Below, in pieces: positions 10,465 through 22,585 of a DNA stretch of 64,000 bases. Each line of letters starts with the position of its first letter. The first letter of the stretch is position 1. Position numbers and translations under genes: made by a program. Below the pieces are notes generated by a model. The model had not been told where the DNA came from. It searched no databases and was given only the letters and a program-made list of their open reading frames with translations. Source of the DNA: Coprinellus micaceus (taxonomy: Eukaryota > Basidiomycota > Agaricomycetes > Agaricales > Psathyrellaceae). The stretch spans positions 3,038,001 to 3,102,000 of the forward strand of contig OX596335.1 of NCBI GenBank assembly GCA_951394405.1. The letters run 5' to 3'.

Positions 10465-10783
10465 CATGCTGGTTCCTGCCGATGTAGTTCGGCAGGACAT
10501 TGACGCTCGGTCTCTTTTGGGGTTAAGTGTACTGTGCATTACAACCATCGAGAGCGATGTGGTGAGCGTAACTCGAGGACTGGACGCGTGTCGGGCAACT
10601 GGCGACGGCACTGTTCTTGGACGAGCGCCCGGGATCATAAATTCAAGGCAGCGCGTGCCATCGAAATACTGGCTCGCTCCAAACAAAACAGCATTAGATT
10701 TACAACATAGGGAGGATAATTCTACAGCCCGACAATATAAGACGAAGCAGAGGGCAGCTGAGAGCGAGGAGCTTGTTGAAGTC
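10465..10783. other. Short convergent intergenic region
   Basis: This separates the 3' ends of the repeat-arm gene (plus) and the coiled-coil gene (minus). Plus and minus open frames overlap here but are the continuation of neighbouring frames or shadows. Nothing further is seen. Confidence 0.5.
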
Positions 10784-11673
10784 CTACAAGTCAGAGCAGT
10801 AAGTCGCAAAGCGTGCTTTGGACGAAGCAGCGATGTGCTTGAAGTCTGCGCGCTCGTGCGACGGAAGCCGAGCGAGCACAACCTTCAGCGAGTGATATTC
10901 CGTCAACCACCACCCCTGATACCTATCAGCCTGTCCCCTGCAACTCCTCAACGACGCCTGGAGATCGCTTATGGTTTCCTCAGCAGCGATTAGCGCGGCC
11001 TGAGCCTCTTCCGCTATAACCTTTGTATCCTTGACCAATTCACTTTTGAGATGTAACTGCTGCTGCAGGCGGCGCTCCGCACGCTCTAAACGCCCGATAC
11101 GCAACTTCAGAAACTTCACTTCTCGCTGAAGAGGGTCTTCTGCGTCTTGTTGTGACGGCTTAGAACGGCTGCGGTTCATTCCTGCTGAAGAGGCAAGTAA
11201 AGGAGTCAGGGAAATGGCTTTGATCACGGGAAGGAACTGTAGCACACCATTCAGCCCTGAACGGGCAGGAGAGGTATTATGCTGAAGACCTGGCGAAGCC
11301 GAAACGACTTTTTGCTCTGTGCTCCAAGTATCGATCGGCAAGGTGTTCGAGAGAGCCTCTCAACAGGAGCCAGGAGCTCACCTGCAGTGTACGGTGGTGG
11401 GAGCATGTCCTTCGCGTCCCTACCAACCGATTCTTGTTTGCGCCTTGAGCTGAAGAGGGAGAAGAGGAAGGAATCCCCCATTGGTTCTGCATTGTTCATT
11501 TGGCGCTTCCAGTAGTCCCCACCGCCATCCGCGAGGTGCCCCGTGCGGGAAGGGTACTTCTTTACAGGAGCCATAAGCTTGAGATCCTGATCGGCGAGAG
11601 GGGCAGTTCGAATGGGTGTCATTGGGACGGGAGGAACGGGATTTGGTTTGGAACTGCTGGAGAGCTGGGGCAT
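10784..11673 (-). CDS. Hypothetical coiled-coil protein
   Basis: Exon 1 is 11673-11290 and exon 2 is 11236-10784, separated by a 53-bp intron (gtcttc...ctacag, with ctgaa upstream of the acceptor); the product is 278 aa. Without splicing each frame ends early, and the join restores one frame (RLRQ|FLPVIK). The first 130 residues are Ser/Pro/Lys-rich and probably disordered. Residues about 160-235 form a predicted coiled coil rich in Leu, Glu, Gln and Arg (LQREVKFLKLRIGRLERAER, AAEETISDLQASLRS). The tail contains a WWLTEYHSLK block. No known family was recognised. It is divergently arranged with the DUF6698 gene over about 0.6-0.7 kb, a plausible but unproven pairing. Upstream exons beyond 11673 are possible. 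Confidence 0.6.
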
Positions 11674-12403
11674 GGAGGTAGTGAAGGAATGCTCGATGCG
11701 GGTGGGAGAGGATGATAGGGTGACCTGCTTGGTGAAGGTCGCGAGCCGATCCTTTTAAACACTGGCACAAGCCCATGCTTAAGCTACCGCCCTGACGTTT
11801 GCGAGGTTCTCTGTGTGTGGACCGGCGGCGCTGCGGGCGCTACGCGCAGCAACTGCGCTCAATAGTCAGCTGCGGCATGCCGAGCGGATTCAAACTGCGG
11901 TCGATGGAGGTGGCGATGGTGGGGTAGAATCTAAGTGGCGGCGGGAGACGCATCGTATCATATGCTGTTGAGGGCCGATTGATGCGCCGAATGAAATCGG
12001 TCCTTTGGACAATACCGTCACCCAGACCAGACGACAGATACTAAACATCGTCTTGGCGATGCCGTCGGTGAAGAGCAGAGGGATACCCTTCTGCGACCTC
12101 GCTGAAAGGAAGGGATGGGTCTACCTTGGAGACGACTCGGATCCCTAGCACCTCCACGTTTAGACTGAAACTTCCAACCGTGACAGCGCGACTGCGCCAA
12201 GGCTGCGACAGCCTACGGGGGCTGCGCCGACATCTAGCGCACCTGTCCCGACCTTCGCGAAGGTTCGTACCATCACTGCGTTCAAGTATTTAATGCGAAG
12301 CACTGGCCCTTCCCAAGCCCAGTCTGCGCAGACACCCAACAATCACCTTCCAAGCTCAAACCTCACAGCGCAAACGGACTCGGCTACGTTCTGCTCCCAA
12401 ACC
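11674..12403. other. Divergent intergenic region
   Basis: This is the space between the starts of the coiled-coil gene (minus) and the DUF6698 gene (plus). An in-frame upstream ATG for the latter exists at 12293. No other gene is evident. Confidence 0.45.
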
Positions 12404-13972
12404 ATGGCTAACTCAACCTCTGGGCCTCCCACGGACAAGGAGAACGTGTCGCCGGCATCCACAGGCCCTCCTGCTAGTTCCCTAGGGAAACGAAAAGGTG
12501 GTCCAATCGCCCTGGGTTGGGCGCCGCCTCAGAAGCAGTGAGTATCCAGAGTTTAGAGTGCAGCGGACCCAACACTGACTCCTCCATGTCAACCGACCGT
12601 GACCTGCAGAAACCGCACGGATCCGTTAGTGGGACATGGGAAACATTTTGGCCGGACCATTAGGACTTTCTGCCATATGCAAACAATTATCAGCAACGGC
12701 CTTGCGCGAACCATGCAGCTCGAACTCGGCAGGATAACAGAGGAAGAACTCTCCTTTACGTGAGTATCGAGCCAGAGCAGGTCGTGTGCCGCAAAGCTGA
12801 TCTACTTTTAGTGACCTCCAGGAACAGCGCCTCTATCGCCGCCTGTTGAGTCTTTCTCCTGGCTTAGAAGAACGGTTGAATACGGGCTCGGAAGAGGAAC
12901 TGCATTATGTTGCAGCCACGGTGAGTGAATCTGCGACCTTGCCGGGTATGGCGCAACTTGAATTTTTCTAGATCAATAAGGGTATCGGGCAAGCGAGATC
13001 TGACGATACGAAGACATTGAAATCCGCCGTTATCGATTGGATCACCTTGCCAAACGAAGTGCTAAACCCGCCAATCCCACGTAACCTCAAGAACGGCCGA
13101 GGCTTTCACCACGACCGTACTGGGTGGTTGCTGTGCCCTGTGAATTTCGATTGGAAGGACCCTAAGTGCGTTGCTCAGCTCGATCTGCTTGACCCAACAT
13201 AAAATTCTCATTCTACCTTGGTTGACGCAGGATACGTCGAGATCTCCTCAGTGGGCTCTTGGTTACCTCTGGCGATCTCTGGCCTAGGTTCATTTATCGT
13301 AACTACGAGTACAACGCCCACGATCCATGGGATGGGTTATTGCGCAGCTCCATCTTGATCAAGGCATGTCACGGTCCGTTTGCTTTGATTACCATCCCTC
13401 ATTCCGCAAACTACAGGCTTTCAAACATGTTTTCACCTCTCCCAGCTCTGTTGATGGGAAGGGAACCACAACGAGGTCGTGCAACGCCCGCATTCACGGT
13501 ATGACGGAAGTGACTGTGGCGTCAATCGCTTATATAGCGACTCAGGTTCGTTTCAGAGTCTATCGAACGCTCCGTGCTTCAATGGAATCATACTGACACT
13601 TGCTCCTCCAGGTTCGGTTTGCGTTGACGTCCTGCAATACCTTCTGCCAGACGGAGAAGTCGACCGATTCGGAAGGTTTTTACGTGCATGTCATCGATCT
13701 TCTTGAAGATCCGGACGAGCAACAAGAAGTAGCTGATCTTCTCAAATGGTATAACCAGTATGTGGCCGTACTAATCCTCTTGGTCAGTGAACCAAGTCCG
13801 CTGATGATATGATAGGCACATTTTCCCGGTCATGCGCAATCGCCCGAGGGAGGTCCACGAAGACTCTGTCATCGCGAAGGTGCAGGAGCGGCGACGCCTC
13901 ATCAAAGAGGGCCTCTGGGCTTCTGGAGGCACTCCCGGGCCGAGCCCACGACCAACGTCGACACTCGGCTAG
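12404..13972 (+). CDS. DUF6698 family protein
   Basis: Eight exons: 12404-12537, 12610-12759, 12812-12920, 12972-13165, 13231-13363, 13417-13545, 13612-13757 and 13816-13972, giving 383 aa. All join in phase. Motifs recalled from this agaricomycete family are present in order: DPLVGHGKHFGRT, ARSDDTKTLKSAVIDWI, NGRGFHHDRTGWLLCP, DPWDGLLRSSILIK, FKHVFTSPSSV, NARIHGM, YIATQVRFAL and an end block beginning HIFPVMRNRPREV. The family has no known function that I am aware of and is often found near transposon-rich regions. Intron 5 (13364-13416) has a GC donor with AG acceptor. An in-frame upstream ATG at 12293 would add 37 residues; 12404 was preferred because the extra residues look like leader sequence. 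The gene appears intact. Confidence 0.85.
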
Positions 13973-16789
13973 AATAGTGGATGACGCCTGAGGTCGTAAG
14001 CTGATACCTCAATTGCACCTCCTTTTCCAACGGTCGCCTGCTATATACAGACAGGTGTAGTTTCCAACACTATATGCCCCACTACCTTGATAGAGACGCT
14101 TGAAGTACCAATCGATATTTATGTTGCCGGCGCGATTTAAAGGATGTAATAGCGGCTCGAGAAGTTCGCCAAGACACGGGGTTGGTTCAAACATGGTAAG
14201 ATGAATGATGGCGTGCACAGCGGCGCTTAACCCACTCCCAAACAAGCGCCGGTAACCGTGATATAAAGAAATTTGACTCCCGCTCCAGGTTCAAGTGTCC
14301 ATCTGAGGTAATGTTAGTTGACAGCCGAGAAATACATTCGGGGTCACGGTAGCGGTTTCCCTTTAGGGGGGAATATGGGACTCTTTGAGTGAACATAACC
14401 GCGCGTCTTTCTCAGGGAGCCTCTTTTCTCTGCCCCTCTTACTCGAGTCTTAACCTCTGCCTCTAGGTCTCCGACTCGGAGTCTCTCGTTCGCAGTGCGA
14501 TGATGCCCCCGCCTTCATCCCCGCACCTTCGCCTAGCTGTCCTCCCAGGCCCCGGCAGTCCGTTCTCTGCGCAGAGCGAACTTCTCCTCTCCGAGAGGTC
14601 GCGTCTCGTATTCCACGCCATCGTCCCTCTCACAACGAGAACGCCTCAAGAGCGTTCGCCACTGACACGGCTGTGCCGGGGTAATGCTGCCATAGACATG
14701 CATGTTGACTAGTGACTCGGGGTAATGGGCCCACCTCGGAGGTTTCTGGCACGCCTTTGAACGCGATGGTTAATCGCGCCTCGCCAAGCCTCTCGTCGCA
14801 GAATGCTTCGTCTGGCCAAGAAATATGACTAAGGGTTAGATATAGAAGAACAGTGGCACTTTGAAAGCGCTGAGGGTGTGTTGGTTGGCGTCGTTGAACG
14901 TGGCTCCATGCTAGCAATGCAGTGGGACACACTGGATGTCGGCCGCGCATTTTTCGGCTTGCTTTATATTAGATACTTCAGAAACGCACTCACGCCTGGG
15001 CTACTAGTAGTGCTACGTGAGGGACGAGTCACTTGGAGTCGACGGAAGAGGGAGACCCGAGCCATTGTTTGGCCACTGTTGACACAGGTGACCGACAATG
15101 CCGCAGTCCAAAACACTCCGAGTCGGCTTCTTCCTTCACGTCCGCTCTTCCCTACCCTCTCCACTCTCAAAGCAACCACTGCAAAGTACGGAGGATTAGC
15201 CCACCGTTCTCCACTATCGTCCCCGTAGTCGGGTTATTACCTTACCCTCTGGCGGTTCATGTGCTGCTTACATCCACTTTGCTCCCAGCAACCACCCACG
15301 GACACGTCGAAGCAAGTATTGCCGATACATTCACACAAGACCCAACCACCATAGCAGCCACGAGTCCAGAACCTATTTAACGGGCCTAATGACCTCGCCG
15401 TCGCTTCGTCCACAGGTGTCTCTGGCCGATGTTCTCAGGTGACTCTTCTTTCGGGGAAGTTGGAACCCAGGTAGCCTTGGCGTTGTCAGGAACGGTGCTC
15501 CGGGTCGTGACCTCCTATCGACGGGGTGAGGCGTCGTCATCGTAGTATGTGACGGAACCGGGGATTGACATTCAATGGGGCGGGGTGGTACGTCGAGTTC
15601 TCCAGGGGAAAGCCGCTCACAATGAAAATTCAATTGGAACTCTGTCATACAGAGAGGATATCAGCTACAAATGCAATGGGGAGGTCTTTCGAACGATTTT
15701 AACACTCCTCAGCCTGTGCACAAACGAATCCAGCTCAGCGCTTAGGCGCCACCAGGTGGAGTAATTCCCCCATTTTGGATAGCTGGATGAGACAATAGCT
15801 ATTAAGCTTGTGTGCTTCCGCATGGTTTGTGCTAAAATATAGACAGGCTGGCTGCTGGCTCGAAATTTTGACAACGGTTAGTGGTATCTAAGCTCTGATT
15901 TCAAGGCCACAAGCACGAAGATATCCCGCTAAATCTTGGGACCAACAATGATCCGACTCGCCTTCCCAAGGTCACACGAGATAACCCACACTCCAGCTTT
16001 AAAATACAATGTATTGTATCAACACCAACACAGAATCTGTGAGATTGGGATGGACCATCGCAGTCGATAACGTTCAGCTGGAAGTTCAGCTCAGCCTCTG
16101 ACTCGTGCTCTTCAAGTTAGATCTCCAATAGGAAAAGCTCAGCCGCTTCTACCGCTTGCGAGGTGCTCCGAGGTGTTCCTCAGGATTTACAGGCGTGTTG
16201 GACGGCGCATAAAATCCATTCATGCGCCACCCCAAGGGTGAATTGCCTATACACCAGAGGATTTGAAGAAGACTTCCCGAGGGCCACGTCGACCGGGGCA
16301 AAGTACATATGTGTTATGGGAAGGTTCTGGGCGACAACACAAAGGCCGGTAAGAGAGGCCACCTTCTTGATCTAGAACCTTTGGCGACGAATCAACGGGA
16401 AGGCTACCAGGTCCGTCGAGCTGATAGTTCTTGGTTACGGCTGGTGGAAGATGACCAAAGGCGAACCAGGTATAATATAAAGAGAATCCGACCACGGCCA
16501 CCATGGCAAATCGGCTCCTGCAGAAAACTGGTGTAACTTGTGAACGAAGGGTTGAGACTCGACCGAAGCCCGCAGAATCGAGTGAGACCCGGAACCTTGC
16601 CAAGTCAGTCGTTCTGGCGAAGCTGTGATATGCGCAGATAATCTATGGTGGCAGTTGATCATCCGCCTCTGCCTATTTCAGGCGGAGATGGGTATGATCA
16701 GCGCCATCAGGTCATTCCGAACTGCGCGGTGGACCGTGATGAACGCGGTCGGAGACTCGAGGACCAACAGCTTTCCTTCTGTCCAAGTC
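13973..16789. other. Long gene-free stretch
   Basis: About 2.8 kb with no convincing gene on either strand. The longest frames (about 115-118 codons near 14.9-15.4 kb and 16.2-16.6 kb) are overlapped by equally long frames on the other strand and show no known motif. Two short minus frames near 14.0-14.4 kb overlap without a clear splice. It probably marks the boundary between the repeat-bearing left compartment and the conserved right compartment, and its last part must hold the seipin promoter. Confidence 0.5.
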
Positions 16790-17886
16790 ATGGCTAGAGT
16801 GAAGCGGGAAACTTTCGACACTGCCCTCGAGGAGGAAGATGGTCCCCCGGGCAATGGTCTCATCTACTCAACGTTCGCCGCGGGCACCAACTTTCTACGG
16901 CCATATGCACCACAGATTGTCCCAATCGTCGTCTGCGCCTTCTTCATACCCGTAATCTTTGCACTGTCTGGTTTTGCAGGCTTTGTAGTGTGGAACAGCC
17001 TCTCCGCGGTCTGGGAAGTCCCTTTATACCTCCAATATGGGTAGGTATAGTTGTCGAATTCATACCCAACATTCATTGACCCTTGTGAACAGTGACGGCG
17101 TTGCACCATATGCAGTGTCTTTGATACCCTCCCTACACCCCAGTCAGCGTTACGACATATCTCTACACTTGGATGTTCCCGCTTCAGAGGCGAACCTTGC
17201 ACTAGGGAACTTCATGGCAAACCTCGTATTGTCCACGATCAGCAACAAGACTCTCGCCGCCGCAAGGCGACCAGTGCGTGGTACTTGGCTGATGTGCTTG
17301 AACCATAACTTATCCTCGCTCAGGCTGTTGCGGTCGCGCATACTTCTTGGTGCCCTCTATGGAACACGAGGGTCTTAAGTATTGACATCCCCATGTTCTC
17401 GTCTTTCGTTCCCAGCACTCCGCACCTACTCGCAGATGTTCAGGTTGGTCGGGCCGACAACTGGACGACCGTTGGGAACGGCGCAGGCCGCGAGTTGAGC
17501 GTCGTATCGGCATCTGTCCGGGGCCTGGTAGTACCTCATGGCGTTCGGTATGTGACACTCTCTGGTCTCATGTTGTGGGATGAACTAATTCCCTCTTGCG
17601 CAGGGGCCTCGCGATACGGTTCCCATTACTGTCGTCACTCGGTGCTGCGTTCATCTTCCTCGTCATCTCTACCCTGTTCGTTGGGATCTGCACACTCCCA
17701 TTAATGCTCCCCAACGGGCTCGACGAGGACATGCAAAATTCTAGTATATCAACAGTGCCATTCCCTGCAGAACGACCGTGGCGTAATAAGCGCTCGCACT
17801 CGAGCCGTACACGCGAGACTACAAATCCTAGTCCCAGTTCCTCTGTGAGTACTAAATCGGATCTAAATCCTTCCCAAATCTGGTGA
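16790..17886 (+). CDS. SEI1: Seipin, ER lipid-droplet assembly protein
   Basis: Exons 16790-17040, 17093-17273, 17324-17547 and 17604-17886 give 312 aa. Seipins are ER proteins that ring the neck of nascent lipid droplets; both ends face the cytosol and a folded domain lies in the lumen. The sequence fits: a first membrane segment (IVPIVVCAFFIPVIFALSGF, about residues 44-65), then luminal motifs typical of the family (VSLIPSLHPSQRYDISLHLD, SEANLALGNFMANL), and a second membrane segment (AAFIFLVISTLFVGICTLPL). The Ser/Arg-rich C-terminal tail is cytosolic. The ATG at 16790 was chosen; the frame is open upstream to 16625, but those residues are not seipin-like. It is convergent with the SH3BGR-like gene. 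Confidence 0.9.
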
Positions 17887-18171
17887 GCTAATCAATCAAA
17901 AAACACGACATACAAGGTGGTGAAGATGGAAGGGTCAGTAACGAATATGCCTCTCGCCGAAGACAAAAGCGCGGAAAGGCCGCTACGCCAGCGTCGGATT
18001 AGTAGAAAGCGCGAATCAGATGGAGATTCTTCATAGGCTTGAAGACTTGAGGGCGTCCCGGTGGAGGGGTAACTTGGAGGTATCACATGCAGAATAACCG
18101 TCGTACAATTGCCTTGAACCCTCGACCTATAATATACATTGGTATTAATTCCCAAACCCCATCCTGACCCT

Positions 18172-19629
18172 TTACGCACTTTCTTTCTGCTCAACCTCTT
18201 CAAACTTCTCCGCGAAGCCTCGCGACATTGTGGGAGTTGAGAGAGGTTCCGTCGACTTGTACAGGAGCTTGGATGTCTCTGGCCCGGCCACGATGGTGTG
18301 CGGTGTTAAGGGCGTCATCGGTGAATAAGGTACGCCGCCCTTGCTTGTCGGTGACCCGAAGTCGACAGCCAGAGTCTCTTCTGACCTATTGGATGGCATT
18401 CTCCTCACCGCCTCCTGCACCGTAATGGGTGGCAGATTCTTGAGCGGTTCCTCCCTCTGAGGGGTTGCCTCTGGAGCATCCCTGATGGGGGCGAGTTGTT
18501 CCTGGACCACCTCATGCTCTTTGAGTGGTGAATGGGAAACTGCGGTTGGTTCAACCTTGACGGCGGTGGGTACTTGTTCAACAACACCAGCCAGAGAAGG
18601 TGGAGAGGGTTCTATGTCCGCAAAGCGCTCGGCGACTTTTGGTGGGGGAGGAGAGGTTTTCGTTGAGGTTTCCTCAATCTTCGGAGTCAGTGGAGCGGGG
18701 GTCGAATCCCTCAACCTCTCCTTATGCAAGGACGATGCCTTCGAAGACTTGGGCCTGAGAGGACCGAGCGGCTTGGGCTGCGCTTGCACGATAGCAGATG
18801 GCTTCACGACGGCTGGCTCCCTATTCGAGCTCGAAGCTCTCGCCTTGTCACCAGAGTTGCCCAGACCCGCAATGAGATCTTCAGCGTCGTCCCCGCCCAA
18901 GCCCAACTGTGACACTAGGTCCCGGAGCTCGTCCTGGGTGACTTTGACACCCTCCAGACCAAATCCGAGTTCGCCGCCGACGTCCATTCGCAAACCATCT
19001 GGCTCCTTGTTGATGGGTGTTGGTGCGGGAGTCTTCCGGAGAGGGGATGGTTGACCAGCGATGACCTGAGCTCTGATACGCTCCGGTGTCATTTGCATGG
19101 GAGTGTGAGCGCCGGGGACGCCGACAGGCTTTGTGGGGAGAGAGGGCGCCTCCAGAGATTCGTCCCATTCCTCATCGCGCTTGAGGAAGATGTTCAATTC
19201 GTCGAATTCCACGGCTTCCTCGCTGTTGAAAAGTTAGATATCCTCCAGACTTGAATGAACGCATATGCACGAACAACTGTTGGAACGTCCCCACAAACTT
19301 CCCACCAACGAGTAGACCTGGGAGCTGCTCCTTGCCTGACCATGGACCACGGGGTCAGCGGTGATTAAATAGGCGCCCTAAGGGAGACCCCACCAGCAGG
19401 AGCTCTTCGCCTCCAGAGCTTCTTCGCATCCTCATCCGAAGCGAGGTCGTACGAACTGAACGGTATCTTCTTGGCTTGCAAGATCCTCAATAAGTATTCT
19501 ATCAGGCGCTACGTCAGTAATTATCCCGCACAGGGCCAAGCAGCGAGTGTGATACTGACCTTGCCTTTTCCTCAGAGCCGGCTGAGAGGCGATGGTCGTC
19601 AGATAGACGGTAATTGGCGGCGGGCCCAT
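18172..19629 (-). CDS. SH3BGR-like thioredoxin-fold protein with long disordered tail
   Basis: Exons 19629-19560, 19498-19394, 19335-19278 and 19222-18172 give 427 aa. Residues 1 to about 85 match the SH3BGR/glutaredoxin-like fold: a starting strand (ITVYLTTIASQPALRK), then KKIPFSSYDLAS, a cis-Pro region (QLPGLLVGGKFVGTF) and an FDELNIFL end. The CxxC of true glutaredoxins is absent, as in the family, so redox catalysis is unlikely and a binding role is more plausible. The remaining 340 residues are Pro/Ser/Glu-rich and low in order, far longer than the animal proteins (about 100-240 aa), with a short ordered-looking patch (QDELRDLVSQLGLGGDDAEDLI). An in-frame upstream ATG exists at 19680. 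The start lies 200 bp from the divergent LMW-PTP gene. Confidence 0.8.
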
Positions 19630-19829
19630 GGGGTGCGAAGGAGTGTGCTGGCAGTTGGAGTGAAAGGAACAAGTTGACAAGCCTCGGACGCGCTGCTGCC
19701 ATTCGGCTTAGCGGCGCCGGCGTGATCAATGCAGACTCTCAGGGGCGCTCTTACCAATTTCCATCATCCTGCACTGACAGACTGATTCTTTCCCATCTAC
19801 CTCCATCGTCCTACCATCTACTGTGAGCC
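19630..19829. promoter_or_regulatory. Shared divergent promoter, SH3BGR-like / LMW-PTP
   Basis: Only 200 bp separate the two divergent start codons, so both promoters and 5' leaders must fit here. If the SH3BGR-like gene uses its upstream ATG (19680) the space falls to 149 bp. No clear TATA box is seen. Confidence 0.5.
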
Positions 19830-20498
19830 ATGGCTCCCTCCAGAGATCCGTCAGAAGTCAAGGTTCTCGTTGTATGTCTGGGTATGTGGATTCATACCGT
19901 CTCCAAGAAGCAACGAATTTCACCATCCATTGATTTATCATTCCACAATCATCAGGCAACATCTGCCGCTCCCCAATGGGCGAGGCTGTCCTCCAACACG
20001 TCGCGAAGGAGAGAGGATTGGATATCAGGGTTGACAGTGCAGGCACAGCTGGCTACCACGTCGGAGAGGAGCCGGACGAACGGTGGGTCGGGTTACAAGG
20101 CACCACTGAGCTCGGGCGCTAAAGTCTTTGCACAGGACTGTTGCTACATGCAAGAGACATGGTGTCCCCATCGACAGTCTTGCGCGACAAGTGTCGACAT
20201 CAGACTTCACCAGCTTCACCCACATCCTTGCCTCGGACGTGAACAATCTCAGAAACTTGCAAACAATCAGACCAAGCAACGCGACCGCTGAAGTCAGGCT
20301 CTGGGGATCGTACCTTGATGACAAGCCCATACCCGATCCATACTACGGCCGTGCTGTGAGTCTCGTCAAAACGACAATTGTTGCGATACACAATGTCTAA
20401 ACGGAAGTCCACAGGGCGCATTCGAGAACGTTTACCACCAATGTGTTCGTCTATCGAACGCATTTCTGGACAATGTCTTTGGAACGAAGGACTCATAG
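19830..20498 (+). CDS. LTP1: Low-molecular-weight protein tyrosine phosphatase
   Basis: Exons 19830-19881, 19956-20082, 20136-20355 and 20415-20498 give 160 aa, the usual family length. The P-loop is complete across the first intron (VCLGNICRSPMGEAVL; nucleophile Cys, Arg and Ser present), followed by DSAGTAGYHVGEEPDE. The general-acid loop DPYYG is near residues 128-132, with the two tyrosines used for regulation in other members. LMW-PTPs are cytosolic enzymes that hydrolyse phosphotyrosine and small aryl phosphates by a cysteinyl-phosphate intermediate. All catalytic residues are intact. It shares a 200-bp divergent promoter with the SH3BGR-like gene and is convergent with the MMSDH gene. 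Confidence 0.93.
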
Positions 20499-20610
20499 AG
20501 GACTACGAGAAGCATGTATGCAATGATACCCGCCTCACGACCTTTCCATGTTCCTCTCCCAGCCCCGTCTCCCGCAGACCCATGCAAACGCGAAGCAAGC
20601 TACCGGACCT

Positions 20611-22585
20611 TTAATGATGAGTGGGCATGTTCACAGAGGCGCGATTGCCAATGGCGTCCTCCGCCCTCCAGAGGCTGGTGATCGTCTAAACAAGTAACCT
20701 CGATTACTGAGGCTCGGAGCAAACACTCTCCAATTCACTCACCTTGTTCTGGGTGTAGAAGTTGATCCCGCTCTTGCCATAGAACCCAATGTCGCCAAGC
20801 ACACTGCCCTTGTTACCGCTCCAGGCAAACATAGGGAGAGGCACGGGGATGGGCACATTCACACCAATCTGGCCAACGTTCACGTCGCTCTCGAACTTAC
20901 GAGCGGTCGCGCCGGACTGGGTGAAGATGGCGGCGCCGTTCCCGTAGCGATTCTCGTTGATGATTTCAAGAGCGTCGTCCAACGACTCTGCTTTCAGGAC
21001 GACAAGTACGGGGCCAAAAATTTCTTCCCTGTGTGCGTATCAGCATCTGAGCGACCCAACTAACAGCAGGTACATACTTGTAGCATCGCATGTTCGTGCC
21101 AGCCTCGATGATAGTGGGCCCAACGAAGTTACCATCGGGATACCCTGGCACGGAAACGTCACGGCCGTCAAGGAGCACCTTTCCGCCATCCTCCGCAGCA
21201 GTTCCAATAAGCTTGAGGATTCTAGCCTTCGCAGCAGGAGATATCACAGGGCCTAGGTCAGCACCCTGCTCGAACCCCCCACTCACAGTCAGCTTGCTCG
21301 AACGTTCTATGAGCTCTGGGAGCCAGTTCTGAGCCTCTCCAACGAGGACGGCCACTGAGAGAGCCATGCACCGTTGACCGGCAGCCCCAAACGCGGCTCC
21401 AACGAGGGAGTTGAGAGCCAAATTCTTGTTTGCGTCTGGCATGATAATGCCATGATTCTTTGCACCGAGGTTGGCCTGCACTCGCTTGCCGTTCTGCGTT
21501 CCCCTATCGTAAATATGCTTCCCTGCTCGATCACCTCCGACGAAACTGATAGCTTTGATGTCGTGATGATCGCAGATGGCATTGACCGTAGGAACGCCTC
21601 CATGTACAATGTTGAGGACGCCGTCGGGGAGACCAGCTTGCTGGCAGAGCTCCGCGATGATCATGGCAGCACCAGGGTCACGCTCAGAAGGTTTGAGGAC
21701 GAGCGTGTTACCGGTGACGGCAGCCATTGGGATTGACCAGAGGGGAATCATTCTGCATGAAGTGAGCACAGATACCAAATGATGCACCCAACGACTTACG
21801 CGGGGAAGTTGAACGGTGCTACGCTCGCACATACACCCAGAGGTACCCGCCGGACATAAGTGTCCATATCCTTGCTCACTAAGTAGGGAGTTGAATTGTC
21901 AAGGCTGGCCTTGTGAGATGAGTAGAGTCGTACCTTCAATCTTATCGCCCAGCAGTGTTGAGGTAATCCCAGCTGCTGTCTCGACGACCTGGAGACCACG
22001 CAGCAGGTCTCCATGTGCATCTGACGGTCTTTAGCTGTGATGCAACACGAGGGTACAGTGAACTCACCACCCAACGTCTTGCCCTGCTCTAGGACAATGC
22101 TGGATGCGATGGCATCGGCATTCTTCCGGAGGAGATGCTGCAACCTAGGTGAGGTTTAGCAACATGAAACAGGACGTTAGCGAGAAACATACTCCATAAC
22201 AAACTTCTGGCGAGTTAGGACACTGGTCTTGCTCCATGACTTGAATGCATGGGACGCGGCGTTCACTGCCTGCTCAAACTCCCGATCCGTGGTTTGTGGT
22301 ACTCGGGTCAGGACCGTTTGCGTTGACTAGGAACCGATCTCAGCAGACTTCGAGGATCACTAGAGAGAAAATACGCACAGGGTCATGAACGTCGATCCAC
22401 TCTGCAGTCTTACTCTCCACAAACTGACCACCAATAAAGTTCTTCGTGTTCCCTCCTGTCGCGCTGGTGCCCTTCCAGTCCGCGGACAACTTGTGTGCCC
22501 TCGGCAAGGCGGTTGCGCTCAACGAATTAGCACGGGCAGAGGTATGGAATGCGCTCCGGAGCTGGGGGAATCTGGGGAGTGGCAT
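20611..22585 (-). CDS. ALDH6A1: Methylmalonate-semialdehyde dehydrogenase (acylating), mitochondrial
   Basis: Eight exons join in phase: 22585-22379, 22326-22193, 22144-22068, 22020-21934, 21878-21800, 21752-21078, 21028-20743 and 20685-20611, giving 539 aa. The enzyme converts methylmalonate or malonate semialdehyde to propionyl- or acetyl-CoA with NAD+ and CoA in valine, thymine and inositol breakdown. The first 30 residues ([19 protein letters not shown]) look like a mitochondrial presequence. Family motifs are [28 protein letters not shown], the glycine loop around [12 protein letters not shown], and [11 protein letters not shown] with the catalytic Cys. The C-terminal motif ([20 protein letters not shown]) is diagnostic of MMSDH against other aldehyde dehydrogenases. 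The last exon is needed to reach it. An in-frame upstream ATG lies at 22663. Confidence 0.95.

Noticed and set aside
18485..19054. Plus-strand frame of 189 codons
   Set aside because: It lies opposite the long tail exon of the SH3BGR-like gene and reflects its biased composition.
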